From the NCBI GenBank assembly GCA_027405735.1, contig JAPEHQ010000005.1:2666001-2730000 (forward strand): DNA of 64,000 nucleotides, read 5' to 3'. Shown here piece after piece: positions 46,986 to 58,996 of this stretch. Both the position numbers and the translations under genes were made by a program. How positions within the stretch are numbered: the first letter of the stretch is position 1; each line of letters begins with the position of its first letter. The DNA comes from Mucor racemosus (taxonomy: Eukaryota > Mucoromycota > Mucoromycetes > Mucorales > Mucoraceae). The notes under the pieces are model-generated. The model saw nothing but the letters and a program-made list of their open reading frames with translations. It had not been told where the DNA came from and ran no database searches.

Positions 46986-47772
46986 TCTGAGAGTTATATG
47001 TAGGTAACGATTATTTCCAATACAAATAAAATAAAGACTACAAGTGATTATATCACGGAAAACGTAGGGTCTTTATTATTAAGTTAAAAAAAAAAGCCAG
47101 GAGCCATCAGGTCCTGGATTCTAAAAGTATTTATACCATTTCAATTCCATTTGGATGTCAGGTTCAATATGGGATTGAAATGAGATTTAACATAATAAAT
47201 AATAGGCAAAAACCTACTACAACCTCAATATACTTTACGTGCTAATTTTTTTATAATCAATTACTACAGACCAATCTTGGTTATTAATTTTGTTCACTGC
47301 TGGCCAGTGCACTTATAATCTGGTTATTAATATTTCTATTTTCTGAGAGACATCAATAGTCTATGGAGTAAAGGTACATGTTCTTTGAAGATTTTATCTG
47401 ATTCAATTTAATATTGGGCAAAAACATTCGAAACCCATTTAAAAACCATCTGAAACTTATCTTTTACAACCATAAAAATCTACAACAAAATCCCTATCTC
47501 AACAAATGTAATGATTCACATTACATGGTGTTTCAACAATAATTGTATGAATTAGTTTCATTTTTATAATTTATACAAATATGCAAATGTTAAATCAGAT
47601 ACTGAACATTACTAATAACCTCCAGTTATGAGAGTAGGGAATAAGGGTACATTTTTGATACGGTTATTTTATAGAGCAACGTCCACAACCTACTACTACT
47701 TTGTGTTGAGAAAATTATTGTTAAAGTGCACCTATAGCTTACTGCGCTTATTCAAAACAAAAAATCCACAAT
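46986..47772. other. repeat-region DNA, no gene seen
   Basis: AT-rich spacer between repeat F copy 2 and repeat C copy 3. The ORF 47628-47831 crosses the C boundary and is not convincing. Confidence 0.4.
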
Positions 47773-47989
47773 CACTACGGCCGAACTATGCTTTCCATGG
47801 GCATAATAATCTGCATAGATGGGCAGAATAAAAACTTTTATGCAGATCAGGCAGCCCAGATGAGCAGATCAATGAGATCAAGGTTTTTTAGTCAATTTAT
47901 TAAAGTATGTCAATCATAATATAATTAATAACAAAGATAACTTGAACGGTTTAAAGCATATGTGAGTTACTCTGATTCGACAAAATTGC

Positions 47990-48165
47990 CTTTTTGACGA
48001 GGTAATATATCAATTTGAAATTTGGGGTTTGAAAGAGCTCTGCCCACGCTCTTCTTTCCGAGACCAATTGGGAACAACGACAGAAACCTGTTTGGCAGCA
48101 TTAAAATATTTATGTCTTTGTAAAGTTCTGTTTGTAACACACAAAATCGACTGATTTACAATTTT
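47990..48165 (-). pseudogene. possible second captured coding fragment in repeat C
   Basis: On the minus strand the segment reads words such as NRFLSLFPIGLGKKSVGRAL and NPKFQIDILPRQKGNF before a stop, more protein-like and GC-richer than its surroundings. I cannot assign a family and the frame is interrupted upstream. It may be an exon piece captured by repeat C, or chance. Confidence 0.25.
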
Positions 48166-48705
48166 TTTTTCTTCCCCACTCTTTCCTGGGCTCTTTTATT
48201 TATATTATTTAAAACTACAATAAAAAGACCAATATGTTTTATAAACTGAAATCAAGTAGCAGGTACAAGTACATGATGTTTTTTTATTGTTTATTTGGAA
48301 ATGAATTATTAACTATTAATGTCAAGGCGTATTATAATATTTTTCTGGGACAAAAAAAGCATCCAAGATTTAGCCATTTTGTTCCATCATCTACGTTATA
48401 ATTAATGTTTTTTAGTCTAAAATCGATATCTACCTGCTGAAAAATTGGTGATTATAAAAGTACGTATAGTATTCACTTGATTTGAATGAATAAATAAACT
48501 TATGTTAATCTATTTAGTTTCTAAAAAATATCTGTTCTATTTAGTGGCCAACAACAGCTAAGGAGAGGAAAACGAGATATTGACTTGTATACCATTACCA
48601 ACTCTCAAAGATAAACCATAATTATTACTTATTAGCTTGATTGCTATTAATAATTGATTTTATTAATTAATAAATCAATTTTTATAAATCAAAAGTAAGT
48701 TTGTT

Positions 48706-48807
48706 CGTTCTAGTAAAGGATTGAATAAATTGGCTTGGGACAAAGAGGATAAAAAGGCGGCAATAGGTTCCAGTGATGGCCATGTTTATGTTTATGGTAT
48801 AGGAGAG
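48706..48807 (+). pseudogene. dynein intermediate chain fragment, copy in C3
   Basis: Reads KLAWDKEDKKAAIGSSDG then HVYVYGIGE and ends at a GT donor (GAGAG/GTACG). The upstream LWNLN part present in copies C2 and C4 is missing. The overlapping minus-strand ORF (48682-48939) is a shadow. Confidence 0.65.
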
Positions 48808-51120
48808 GTACGAATAAAAAAAAACGTAATGTAAACCGCCTCTAGCACAAAAATTATAAAGTAAGACTATATTATCATCAAATAAATTACTACACAATAT
48901 TAACATGTATAACGATTTACAGTAATAAGCTTGAATCAAGTGGGTACAGTACCGTAAATTCTTGAAAAAGTTCTCAAGTATTATAAAACCTCTTATTTTT
49001 AAGACTTACAAGGCTTTTAAGCGGAATATTAATTTCAAAAATTATTCTTGTCCAGATTATCAATTTTGACATTTTTTAATTTTTTTTTTCTGGTTTTGCA
49101 AATCTAGAGTTAATTATACTACCAATTGTAAAAACAAAAAATATACACATATATAAAATTTAGCGCTCTATTTGCTCAATAAAAAATAACAACCCGTTTT
49201 ATTGCAAAATATTACATGAAAATTCTTTAATCAAAAAATCGTTTTTGGGGCAAAAGTGCAAATTTTCATTACTTGACATTTGATATTAAGCTTTTATAAA
49301 ATGCGTATTAGTCATGGCTACAATTGTCTCTCACAATGTAGTATATTTAAACGTTGATTTTGGTATCAACGTTTGATTTTTCTGTTTTTTGATCAAAATC
49401 ATGAGTGTTGGTAAGGATAGAATGAGTCCCGAAAATGTCCGCTAAAAAAACTGAATTTTCAGACCGTACGTGGTTAAATATAAGAAAAGTTGAAAAAAGA
49501 ACCGCTTTTTTATTTAAAATTTAAATATCTATCATAGTATAAGAGACTTAGCCGTTCAACCTTGCTATGCTCCATTACGGCGTCGCTCTGTGGGCTCGTT
49601 TTTGCAATTTTTTAACGAATCTATGATATGACAGACGGTTTTTCTGGTAGAAAAATGTATGTTTCTATGATAACAGTTACTGCCTATTTTTTTTAGTTTA
49701 TGCGTTGGTGCGCTGTAATGCTGCTTTTACATTGACGGAAATGTGCAATTTAGCAGTGTTTTAATTGCGCTAAATAATGTAAAGCCTTGAAAATCCTTTT
49801 CTACGTGTGTTATTTCTCTCTTTTTGTTTTCATATTACAAGGATATTATTCACCATTTGATAAGGCATATCAGACTACCAAGCTAGTATTCTTTTCTTTT
49901 ATCTGAATATGAATGCTAACACAAGAGACCAATGTTTTTAATATAGGTAGCAGTCTATATTGGAGGCTGATATTTTCATTTACCCGCATTCGAAGATCAA
50001 ATATAATTATTTATTGCTGTATTGTTGGACATATTTCTTGATTACCAGACCAAATCGAAGGTAACAATGGTACTTATATCTACATAATCAAAAGCTAGAA
50101 TTGGCTACAAGCTCACGAAATGTTCCAAAAAAGTGATAAAGTTTCAAATGATATAGAAGCAGAGAAAAAAAAGAATAATTTAATGTTTTGCCTAATAACC
50201 ATAGCTTTGATCGTAGCTATATTTGAAAACAAATCTTTTTACAGCTGACAATCGTAAACTAACATAGTAAATTTAAAGAAGGTTAATTTGTTTAAATTTT
50301 ATGCACGATAAAGTAACATCTATAATCTTAGATTTTGCTTGCATATAAATTTAAGCAGTAAGTGTTATTTAAGTTTATGCTCGAGAAAAAACCATTGTTG
50401 CTGTAAAAAGTATAGCTATAAACATATTTGCAAATAATGATAATAGAAATATATTGCCTCTTGCAGTTATTGCTCTACATCAACAACGTATTGAGTTGTA
50501 TTATTGTATATAATAATCTATATTAATAAAAGCAAATTTAATTTAAAAACCCATTATTCCAGTAAAATATTCAATGTAATTTTAAGAACGGCGCGACGCT
50601 CATGTATAAACCAATTTGCGCCCATACAATCAGCTCATTATGCTGATGGTCAGATTTTATTATCATGCACAAATATAGATAATGATACGCTTATGGGCAA
50701 TTCTACTATTATGCACACATGGGATTAATGACATGCACACGGATAGAACCTATAATTCTGCACATACAGGATTAGTGTTGTGCTCGTGTGCAGTTTCTTT
50801 TGTTGTGCCCATGTGCATATTGTTATCGTTCTAACCATATTCAGTGAGCACAGCAGCTCAGGCTATAGTGTGCAGCCCACCTGGCACAACGAAATCATTT
50901 TGTACAACACAGGTCGGCCGGAGTGAGTCTCTATAAATACTGATCCAAGTAAGCTGCCACTCTTCATGGATACAGGTATGAATATGTACTATAGATATTT
51001 CAGATACCAACCTCCATGGGTCATTTTGCATTCCGTAGGTTTGTACAACAAGTTGTTCACCTGCTGTTTATTTACGCCTACTAAGGTTCGTAATCTCACC
51101 AGTTTTCGACAAGTATTATG

Positions 51121-51417
51121 TGATTTATCGAAAGGTAAATCGTATAAAATTAATCAAATGAAAAAGTACCGTTTTATTATGAGCTTCTAGAGGGGGTTTA
51201 TATACTAATTGAATGAGTGTATTAAATGTGAGTGATAATATAATTAGAATGAGCATTTGGATATTGTGTTGATATATTGGAATCATGCTTCTATGATTCA
51301 ATAGTAGCATGATGATAGACGCATGGAATATCACCTTGCTTGACTTGCATGTTGAACATCATGGTTTGACAGATGTTCTAAATTGGTAATTTGGTAATTC
51401 CTAATTCTGATAGATCA
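51121..51417 (+). mobile_element. LTR-like element B, TSD TTATG
   Basis: 297 bp, TGATTTATCG...CTGATAGATCA, flanked by TTATG on both sides (51116-51120 and 51418-51422). Best-preserved B copy. The plus ORF 50966-51190 runs into it by chance. Confidence 0.88.
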
Positions 51418-51594
51418 TTATGGATCCAAATGCCCTCTCGCTGCAATGGTAAGTACGCCTAGTGTTTATCCACAGAACTGAAAAAAGTGTAGCCTTCTTC
51501 CCGAGTTGCTGTGGAAATGGAGAATGCAAATTCGTACTTGTTTAAACTATTTTGTATGAATTTTTTCAGATATTCTTTGAAAATTACTACTATA

Positions 51595-51790
51595 CAATTA
51601 AACAACGGTTTGAAATTGAAATTCGAAGTTGCACTTAATGCACTGTAGATGTACAAAGAATATATCTTAATTTCATTAGCTAACAGCTGCTTTTGAAGGA
51701 ATTTTGGACACGTTTTTGAAAAAAAAAGTCTTTTCTTCCGCTTGAAAGAAATTTAGTAATCGGAAAAATGCATGAAATCAATGAATATTA
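51595..51790 (+). repeat. repeat family H, copy 2
   Basis: Counterpart of 25515-25700 in the same orientation, with moderate divergence; includes AACAACGGTTTGAAATT and GTAATCGGAAAAATGCATGA. Confidence 0.55.
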
Positions 51791-51942
51791 GTCCAAATGA
51801 GCTGCAACCTGCAAGTTTCAAAATACACACTACAGCTGTAAGAGTAGTATCCAGAGATATAATGTTAGGATCCCATTAATTTGCTGGTTAAATCGTAGGA
51901 ATCAAGTGCACGCTTTTTCCAAGTGGGTTTTGTGGCTCAAGT

Positions 51943-52009
51943 AGTATTGCTGTCGAGCCGGGTTTTGCCAGCCAAATTTACTAGTGTAAGCTGGGCTTGA
52001 CAATATCCC
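51943..52009 (+). mobile_element. mini-palindromic element, copy 3
   Basis: TATTGCTGTCGAGCCGGG...GCTGGGCTTGACAATA with the core CCAGCCAAATTTACTAG. The two arms are inverted copies of one another. Confidence 0.65.
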
Positions 52010-52150
52010 TAAGCTCAAGCCTCAACTGACCATTTAACTTTAGAAATAATGCAAAATCCGCCAAACCAGTTTACATGATAATGACAACTAAAAAAACTAA
52101 TAAGTAAACGTCCTCCATATATATATGCATAATTGAAGTTGTAATGTTGT

Positions 52151-52392
52151 CACTATGAAGCGAAAATCTCTTAATTGTCTTAATCGTGCCACATTAAGAC
52201 AATATTTAGAATAGGGATGTTGTCGAGCCCAGCTTATACTAGAAAATTTGGCTGGCAAAACCCGGCTCGACACCAATACTAATTCAGAAAAGTAAGAAAA
52301 TTTTCACAGCTTATTTTTTTGAATTTCATTTTAATATAGCACAATTAAGAAGACAATTAAGAAGACAATTAAGAGATTTCCTCTTCTTAGTG
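52151..52392 (+). mobile_element. CACTA-type MITE, TSD TGT
   Basis: 242 bp from CACTATGAAGCGAAAATC to its inverted end (CACTAAGAAGAGGAAATC in reverse), flanked by TGT on both sides (52148-52150 and 52393-52395). Same family as 13904-14786. Contains a mini-palindromic element at about 52210-52284. No coding capacity. Confidence 0.75.
52210..52284 (-). mobile_element. mini-palindromic element, copy 4
   Basis: GATGTTGTCGAGCCCAGC...GGCTCGACACCAATACTAAT inside the CACTA-type MITE; closest to the copy at 12358. Confidence 0.65.
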
Positions 52393-53899
52393 TGTAGTGC
52401 AATGTATGTTAAATCTATTTTTCAAAATGTTATATTTCACATTTATATATTCTGATAAATCAACCAGAAAGATACCAAAAAATCGTAACTCTTTGTTTCT
52501 CTAATGAGATGACTTATCGATGGTGTAATTAATCCAAAATTTTATGTTTTATTCATGCAATACCTTGCCTTGTTTCTAATATAAATACTACAAGGAAACC
52601 ATTCCATAATCCCTCCTTGTAGATTTATCTGTCTCTTCATTCTCTCTTTACTTTTATTTATTCACTATATAATAAATATCTAGCTTACAAATAAGAACAT
52701 CAATTTCAAATTGTCCAGTAATCACTAATCTATAATAACAAGAATAACATCTACGAGAATACTATCTATCTTTATTATTAGTCCAAAATTACAGATATAC
52801 AGTATATGCCCACAATTAATAGCCAAATAAATAGTGGGCAACATCATCTACTGGATACTCTTTAAGTTTTTGATGAAGTTATTGATAAAACAAGACTTTA
52901 ACCCAATTATGCTGGCGTAAATGCAAACCTCACTAGCAAAAACATATACATGGTTTGCTGGCTAAACCATTGTTAATAAAGTCAATGCAAAAATTTACCC
53001 TCTCACCGGTTGCTACACTTTATCCAGCCGTATGTTTCTGTATATAAATATATGATATAAAACTCACCAATATATCTTATATACTTTATGAAAGTTTTTT
53101 TTTGCATTTATTCATATTTTTGGCATATTCGTACGATGCTAAATAATTTTTACTTAATATTTAGCGAACAGTTTAGTACATTTTCGATTTATATTATATT
53201 GGGAATATTCATAAATCATGTGCATACATATACTGTATTTCTATTCACACATTCGTATGCTCGTTTTTGTAATATTCTTATCAAAATTGATGCATTTAAT
53301 CCTCAATTCCAGGTATATCTATAGTGCCTATTGATTTATACCGAAAAAAAGGCAGGTCATCATCAGATAACTTTTAGACGACCTCTCACCAAATTTTCTG
53401 GCACACAGCTTTGGACGATCATATTCACAAACGCTGTATTAAAGTCTGCAGAGAAAAATAATAATAAATACTACCCAGAGTGCTATAAATAAAATGGTAA
53501 AAAACTGGTCGTTGTTTGTCATAACCTTACTAAAACCCTTCGATAGCTAAGCTGGCGCATTTTACAACTGAGAAATAACATGCTTGTTGAGCTCTATATC
53601 AATAAGAAATCTGATTAAAGCATGGTTTTGATAAATTATTTAGATCCTGACACTTTTGGCTGCATAAGTGCCAAAATTTTTAGCAAACTCTTTTTTAGTT
53701 TCGCTGATAGTAACTGGTATTTGAAAATAATGGATACAAAAATTAAGTGCTGTTTGTACTCGTAGCATTATGTTAACTTATATCTATTCAATGAATTAGA
53801 TTTTTTTTTTGATTTTTTGATGGATAAATGGGCAAAAGTGAAAATAACCATATTTATGAATATTTCCATGGGTATTCACCCCTCATTTTCTCAGATTTG

Positions 53900-53942
<43 letters not shown>

Positions 53943-55646
53943 ATCAAATTCTGTATTTTTTCCATGAAAAATATAGCCATTATTGCAAATAACCACTTGG
54001 GCTATAGAATATAACATCTGTGTTGATATAATGAAATTTATTATTAGAAAAATATTCGAGAAATGAACTTTCGGCTCAAAAACCGTCAAAATTGTACCTC
54101 GAATTTATGATGAAATCATGCTTGAAACCTAATATTTTAGTAGAGTACTACATGTTCTTTAAAAAGTATTCATTACACCAGTTAATTTCACTATGCATTT
54201 TGTATTTCATTTTGAGTTTTTGATTTCTCGATCTTTCAATTGATTTTTCTAGATATTGCGGAAAACCTGACTTAACTCCATCTATTTCTTGATTAAATTT
54301 AGATTTGCACCTTACAAATGAAAAAGGTGTAAATAAATAAAGATACAGGTGATTTTTGACTTTTCACAAGCTGTGCTACAGTGTTTTTACTACGTATTTC
54401 TTGTATTACACTTTCAATATTTGTAAAAATAGCACATTTTATTGCAAAGCAAAATAAAAATAACCTTGGAAAAATGTATACACGTGTGTTTTTAGCCTCA
54501 ATTGCATGATAGCCATAGTAGATACACTTTTTCACTAATAATTCAGTATATAGCTAATATGTTTAGTAGTTATAGAAATTGAAATATACAAAGCCACATT
54601 GAAGTTTTATCGAAGCGATTGAGGTAAATGCGTATGTTTGTTAACCGTTTTAGAACCCTGGTTTGCTAGTTCCACAAAATTTGCAGGTGTGAAACTCATA
54701 TACAGATAAGAAAAGCTTGTTTATAATTTCAGGAACACGTCCTTACTTAATATGCATTATAAAGCATTTTGAAAATCTATTAAATATAATGAATGGTATA
54801 CAATCCTGGTTATAATATTTGTATTCATAACAATAATGAAAATCTTCTCCCACTACCATGAATTTACATTAATTTCGTGTACAAATTTGTTACACAACAT
54901 GTATATATTACAAGCAAATGTTCAAATGAGACCTGCATAAATAAGTTGCATGTAACCGCTGTATGTGATCGGTGGAACCTGTCACCTTGGAGATTTGACT
55001 ATTTGAAAATGGCAACAAATGTTATTTGTCGACAAAGCAACAGCACATTATTCATCTTTGGTCAGGGTCTATCATAGATATTATATATATATATATATAT
55101 ATTCACCAAAATAATAATATCACTTTACTAAACATGTATCAGAATTTACTGCACGATGTGTTTACTCTTACGCTACTTAAACTTGTTTATATTCAATGTG
55201 TTTTATAGCAGAGGCTTCTTTCTTCTATTTAAGGTATCATTTTCTAATTAAAGAGTAAGATAGAACAACAAGAAGATTTATATTATTAGGATAATAATAG
55301 GGCATCATAATGTAAAATTATCCCGCCTTTACCAACAAACTGATGATCCTTTACCATTCGGTTACACGTCTAAAATGTTTCCCCACTTTACAAAGGCATA
55401 TGTTAATTTTACACCCAGTTCTCTAAATGCAAGTTTAAATTGATAAAGTAACGTTGATCCAACAACTTAAAAAATGCAATAAACGAGTACCAAGTACTAC
55501 AATGTTCTGATTAAGATTGATTACTATCATCATATGAAAATGAAATGTTGTGAGCTCTTCATATTTTATATAAATACACATTTGCAAAATCAAATGTATC
55601 TTCTCATTATTAGCTTCTACAAGTCCCCTTACCTCTCCTTTTTCGA
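52393..55646. other. AT-rich intergenic DNA, no gene seen
   Basis: About 3.2 kb. Contains a run of about 41 A (53900-53940) and a (TA)n run at about 55081-55100. ORFs (53088-53324, minus 54299-54535, 54877-55077) have AT-driven compositions and no motifs. The last 100 bases before 55647 carry TATAAATA (55568-55575), a likely TATA box of the lipase gene, and a C/T-rich leader. Confidence 0.45.
53900..53940. repeat. poly-A tract
   Basis: About 41 uninterrupted A, the longest homopolymer in the window. No gene 3' end or retroposon body recognised upstream of it, so its origin is open. Confidence 0.85.
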
Positions 55647-57174
55647 ATGGTCTTGATTACTTCCCTTACCAAGGACGTCAAATTTGTCCTCGCTGCTTCT
55701 TATGTCCTTTTTGCTGCAGTATCTAACGCCGCTCCAACCACTATTCCTCTCATTCAAAGATCTTCTGCTTCTTCCAGCAATGTTAAGCATGTCAATGGAA
55801 CCTTGACTGATTCTGATGTTACTCTTCCTCCATTAATCCCCAAGCGTATTATTCCTGCCAGCAATTTTCCCAAGGAAAATGATGTTGAATCAGAGTATGT
55901 TTCCAAGAATACTCATTGGTATACCGAGCATGGTGGCAATTATACTGTAACCAAGCGCTCTGATGGCGAAACTGTCGGTGGTTATACAATGGATCTTCCT
56001 CCTAATCCTCCTCCTTTTGCTGATATTCCCAAGAATGCCTTGGTTGTCAAAGCAGATGCAAACAGAATCAGTGAGCTTACAAAATATGCTGGCATTGCTG
56101 CCGCTGCTTACTGTCGCGATGTTGTACCTGCTAATAACTGGAAGTGCAAGCAATGTTTGAAGCAAATTCCTGATGGCAAACTTATCAAGACTTTTACTTC
56201 TTTTGTTTCTGACACCAACGGTTTTGTTGTCAGAAGTGATAAGGAAAAGGTCATCTACCTTGCCTTCCGTGGAACCAATTCTATCAGAAGTAGTATTGCT
56301 GTAAGTTATATTGATATATAACCAAATAAATAGTATGTTAATGGATTTTATCACAGGATATTAAATTCGATTTCATTAATTACCCCAATGTCAAGGGCGC
56401 AAAAGTTCACAGAGGTGTGATTTTAGTGGCAACATTAGTAGATGTATCATATTAACCCTTTTTATTGCTAGGATTTTTGAACTCTTATAATGAAGTTGTA
56501 CGCTCCTTTTTCCCCGATATTCAAGACCAAATCACTTCCTTTCCTTCTTATAAAGTTATCGTTGTTGGGTAAGTTTTATTATAAAAAAAATTGGGTCATA
56601 CTGACTTTATTATGTAATAGACACTCACTTGGTGGTGCTCAAGCATTGCTTGCCGGTATGGACCTTTACCAACGTGATTCCAGATTATCCTCCAAGAATT
56701 TATCTATCTTCACGGTAGGAACTCCTAGAACTGGTAACGCTGAATTTGCATACTATGTTGACTCAACAGGCATTCCATTCTCTCGTTCTGTCAATGAAAG
56801 AGACAGTAAGTTGAGCATGATTATTCGGTAGTGAGTTCGTTTTATTTACATATATTGCATAGTTGTACCTCATGTGCCTCCTCAAGCTTTTGGTTATCTT
56901 CATCCTGGTGTAGAAACATGGACCAAGTCATCCGGAAATGTTCGTAAGTATTGAAACTCTTTTTAGGAAGATTGACCCATTTACTTAATTAATGTTTATT
57001 TAGAAATTTGTACTGAGAATATCGAATCAGATAAGTGTTCCAATACAATTGTTCCTTTTACCTCTATTGTTGATCATTTGAGGTATTATCTGATATCGAT
57101 TACATTAATATTTTTTGACTAATATGTATTCTTCTTTTAGTTATTATGGTATCAATCAAGGTCTTTGTCTTTAA
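55647..57174 (+). CDS. secreted triacylglycerol lipase, class 3, Rhizopus/Mucor type
   Basis: Extracellular lipase hydrolysing triacylglycerols. Seven exons: 55647-56300, 56357-56414, 56472-56568, 56621-56805, 56863-56943, 57004-57082, 57141-57174, giving 395 residues. Seen: hydrophobic signal region (about 8-28); a propeptide of about 75 residues ending at Lys-Arg (103-104), a likely processing site as in Rhizopus lipase; FVVRSDKEKVIYLAFRGTNS before the lid (IRSSIA); nucleophile GHSLGGAQ (Ser about 272); NERD-IVPHVPP (Asp about 331); IVDHLSYYGINQ (His about 383). Six cysteines fit the three family disulfides (CRD, CKQC, CTEN, DKC, GLCL). Exon ends fall inside the catalytic blocks. TATAAATA lies about 75 bases upstream. 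The intron number is high compared with the single-exon lipase genes known from Rhizopus and Rhizomucor cDNAs; the genes themselves I cannot compare. Confidence 0.95.
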
Positions 57175-57335
57175 ATCACATAAATCAACTTATAAATAAA
57201 CATAACCTTACAAAGCATACAGTTGGCGTAAAATGTTTGTTACACTTTTTATTTGAAACACTATTAAAGCAAGAGAGAAAATTGTTATCACTCCCACCCC
57301 TTTTTTTTTTTTCATTTTTCTTCGTTAAAAACATA
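57175..57335. promoter_or_regulatory. short spacer between the lipase and the RING gene
   Basis: Only 161 bases separate the lipase stop from the next start codon, in tandem. The spacer must hold the lipase 3' end and the promoter or leader of the RING gene. It includes a T-run at 57301-57312 just upstream of the start. Confidence 0.5.
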
Positions 57336-58633
57336 ATGAGAACTATTTGTAGCATATGCTTGGAGGAAGTTGGAAAAGAGCCCTTGATTTCACTCGATGG
57401 TTGTGGGCACGTGTTTGATTTAAAATGGTAAAAAAAGATGCTTGCTTATCTATTTACGAATAATTAATGCACAAGTATAGTATCCAAGGATGTTTAAAAT
57501 TGAGTAATAAGTGTCCATTATGCCGCAAAAGTATCAATGGCTCCAAAACCGGTCGACTATGCACTCGCATTTACTTGTCTACTGAAAGCGATGATAATCC
57601 TAGTGAATGCTTGCAATTGAAGAAAAATCTCGCAACAACTAAAATTATCATAGATGACTTTCAAGAAAAGCTTGCGATTGCCGAAAACAACTTGGTTGTG
57701 GCTCAACGTGATTATAATGATTTGCTGCAATCCACCAACGAGAAGAAACATGATATGGAAAATCTCAAGCAAGAGTTGGCACAAGTAAAAACAGGATATC
57801 TCGAGGAACTTCACCTCAAAAGTGAATACGTAGGCAAGGTTATTGATTTGACATCATCTAATAAGACACTTACAAATGAACTTGAAGGCCTTAAAAAGAA
57901 GAACACATCCTTGGAGAAGGCTCTTAAATTTCAACAAGAAAAGAATACTCAAATTTTAAAAAAACATAATTACGAAAATGACTACTTTAGCTTAAAAAGA
58001 TCTTTTAATGATTTGGTAGTGAAGCAAGATATCCTTCAATCGAAATTCATTGATTTATCGATTGCAGGCACACCAAAGGAAGATGAAACCAAATCGTATA
58101 TCCAAAATCTGGAAAAGCAACTGGTAGATTCAAAGACAAAAGAAACCAAATTACTTGCAGATATCAAAAAAATGAGCAAAAAGAATCAAAATGCCATTAA
58201 TGACAAAAAGCGAATAATCGATGAGAAACAGAAACTGGAGAAAAAGTTTAGCATGATTAATGAAGATGCAACCAAACTCAGGGAATACAAAAAGAACTGG
58301 GTGAATGAGAATCGTAATTTACATGAGCAACTTAAAACTGCAAGAGAAAATCTTTCAAAATTACAACAATTTAAAGAAAACTGGATTGCCGAGAACCGTT
58401 CTTTGCATGAAAAAATCAAATCTTCCAAAGAGAACATGAGAAATCTTCATGATACCCAAAAAAAAATTATGACTGAGAAGAAAGCTTTGCAGACAAAACT
58501 GAATATTGCATTGAGAAATTCTTTGCAGTCAGTTCAACATAACCAAACATCAACTCAAGGGAGTCTAATGGCAGCAAGATCATCCGCAATTCCCGCTGTG
58601 GATTTTGATTCAGATTTTGAAGATTATTTCTAA
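57336..58633 (+). CDS. RING finger/coiled-coil protein, TRAIP-like
   Basis: Two exons, 57336-57427 and 57481-58633, give 414 residues. The acceptor at 57479-57480 restores DLK-C-IQGCLKLSNKCPLC; an ATG at 57467 is intronic. The RING (5-45) has C5, C8, C23, H25, C31, C42 and C45. The eighth position, histidine in TRAIP (CGHTFH), is aspartate 28 here. The rest is a long coiled coil (about 85-390) with two internal copies of KxNWxxENRxLHExxK (YKKNWVNENRNLHEQLKTAR and FKENWIAENRSLHEKIKSSK). A short acidic tail DFDSDFEDYF ends the protein, somewhat like PCNA-binding or clamp-interacting tails but without a clear PIP box. TRAIP is a replication-fork E3 ubiquitin ligase; the N-terminal RING plus coiled coil layout fits, the function is inference. 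Confidence 0.65.
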
Positions 58634-58899
58634 ATTTTTCATCAATAATCGAGATGATACACACAAATGTATTTTATAAAAATATAATCATACATCGCCA
58701 TCTTATTACCAGAAACTTTTAACCATTTTCAGGTCAAACTATATATTAAATAAATTGGTATATAATACAAATAAAATTGCATTGTTTTTATTATAATTTT
58801 TTTGTCTGTATAGCTAATATTTATTTATCGATATTAAAACATGCATACATTTTTGTCGCATTCATATCTCTTCGCTTTCTCTAACAGTAACGTATATAT
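58634..58899. other. 3' flank of the RING gene, no further gene seen
   Basis: AT-rich 3' region leading into repeat F copy 3. Confidence 0.4.
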
Positions 58900-58960
58900 C
58901 AGGTTTTTTCAAATATTTCAATACTAAAAATTAGAAGCTTTATGCTTTCATATCTCTGCA

Positions 58961-58996
<36 letters not shown>

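Larger units (their letters stand above)
47773..50925 (+). mobile_element. gene-fragment-carrying repeat C, copy 3 (most complete)
   Basis: The left end CACTACGGCCGA (47773) is the reverse complement of the family's right end TCGGCCGTAGTG (TCGGCCGGAGTG in this copy, at 50925), so about 3.15 kb is bounded by an inverted repeat of about 12 bases. Both ends are dense in short words TGGGCA/TGCCCA and TGCACA, as in subterminal repeats of CACTA elements. It contains the dynein-like piece (48706-48807) and a further possible captured piece around 47990-48165. The flanking triplets AAT and AGT do not match, so no target duplication is proven. No transposase. Confidence 0.65.

Noticed and set aside
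47773..50925. Repeat C as a Helitron
   Set aside because: No 5' TC and no 3' CTRR end with a hairpin seen, and the ends look inverted instead. Kept only as an alternative because no target duplication was found.
55890..56354. 154-codon minus-strand ORF across the lipase
   Set aside because: Antisense shadow of lipase exon 1; no family features, and the plus strand has all lipase motifs.
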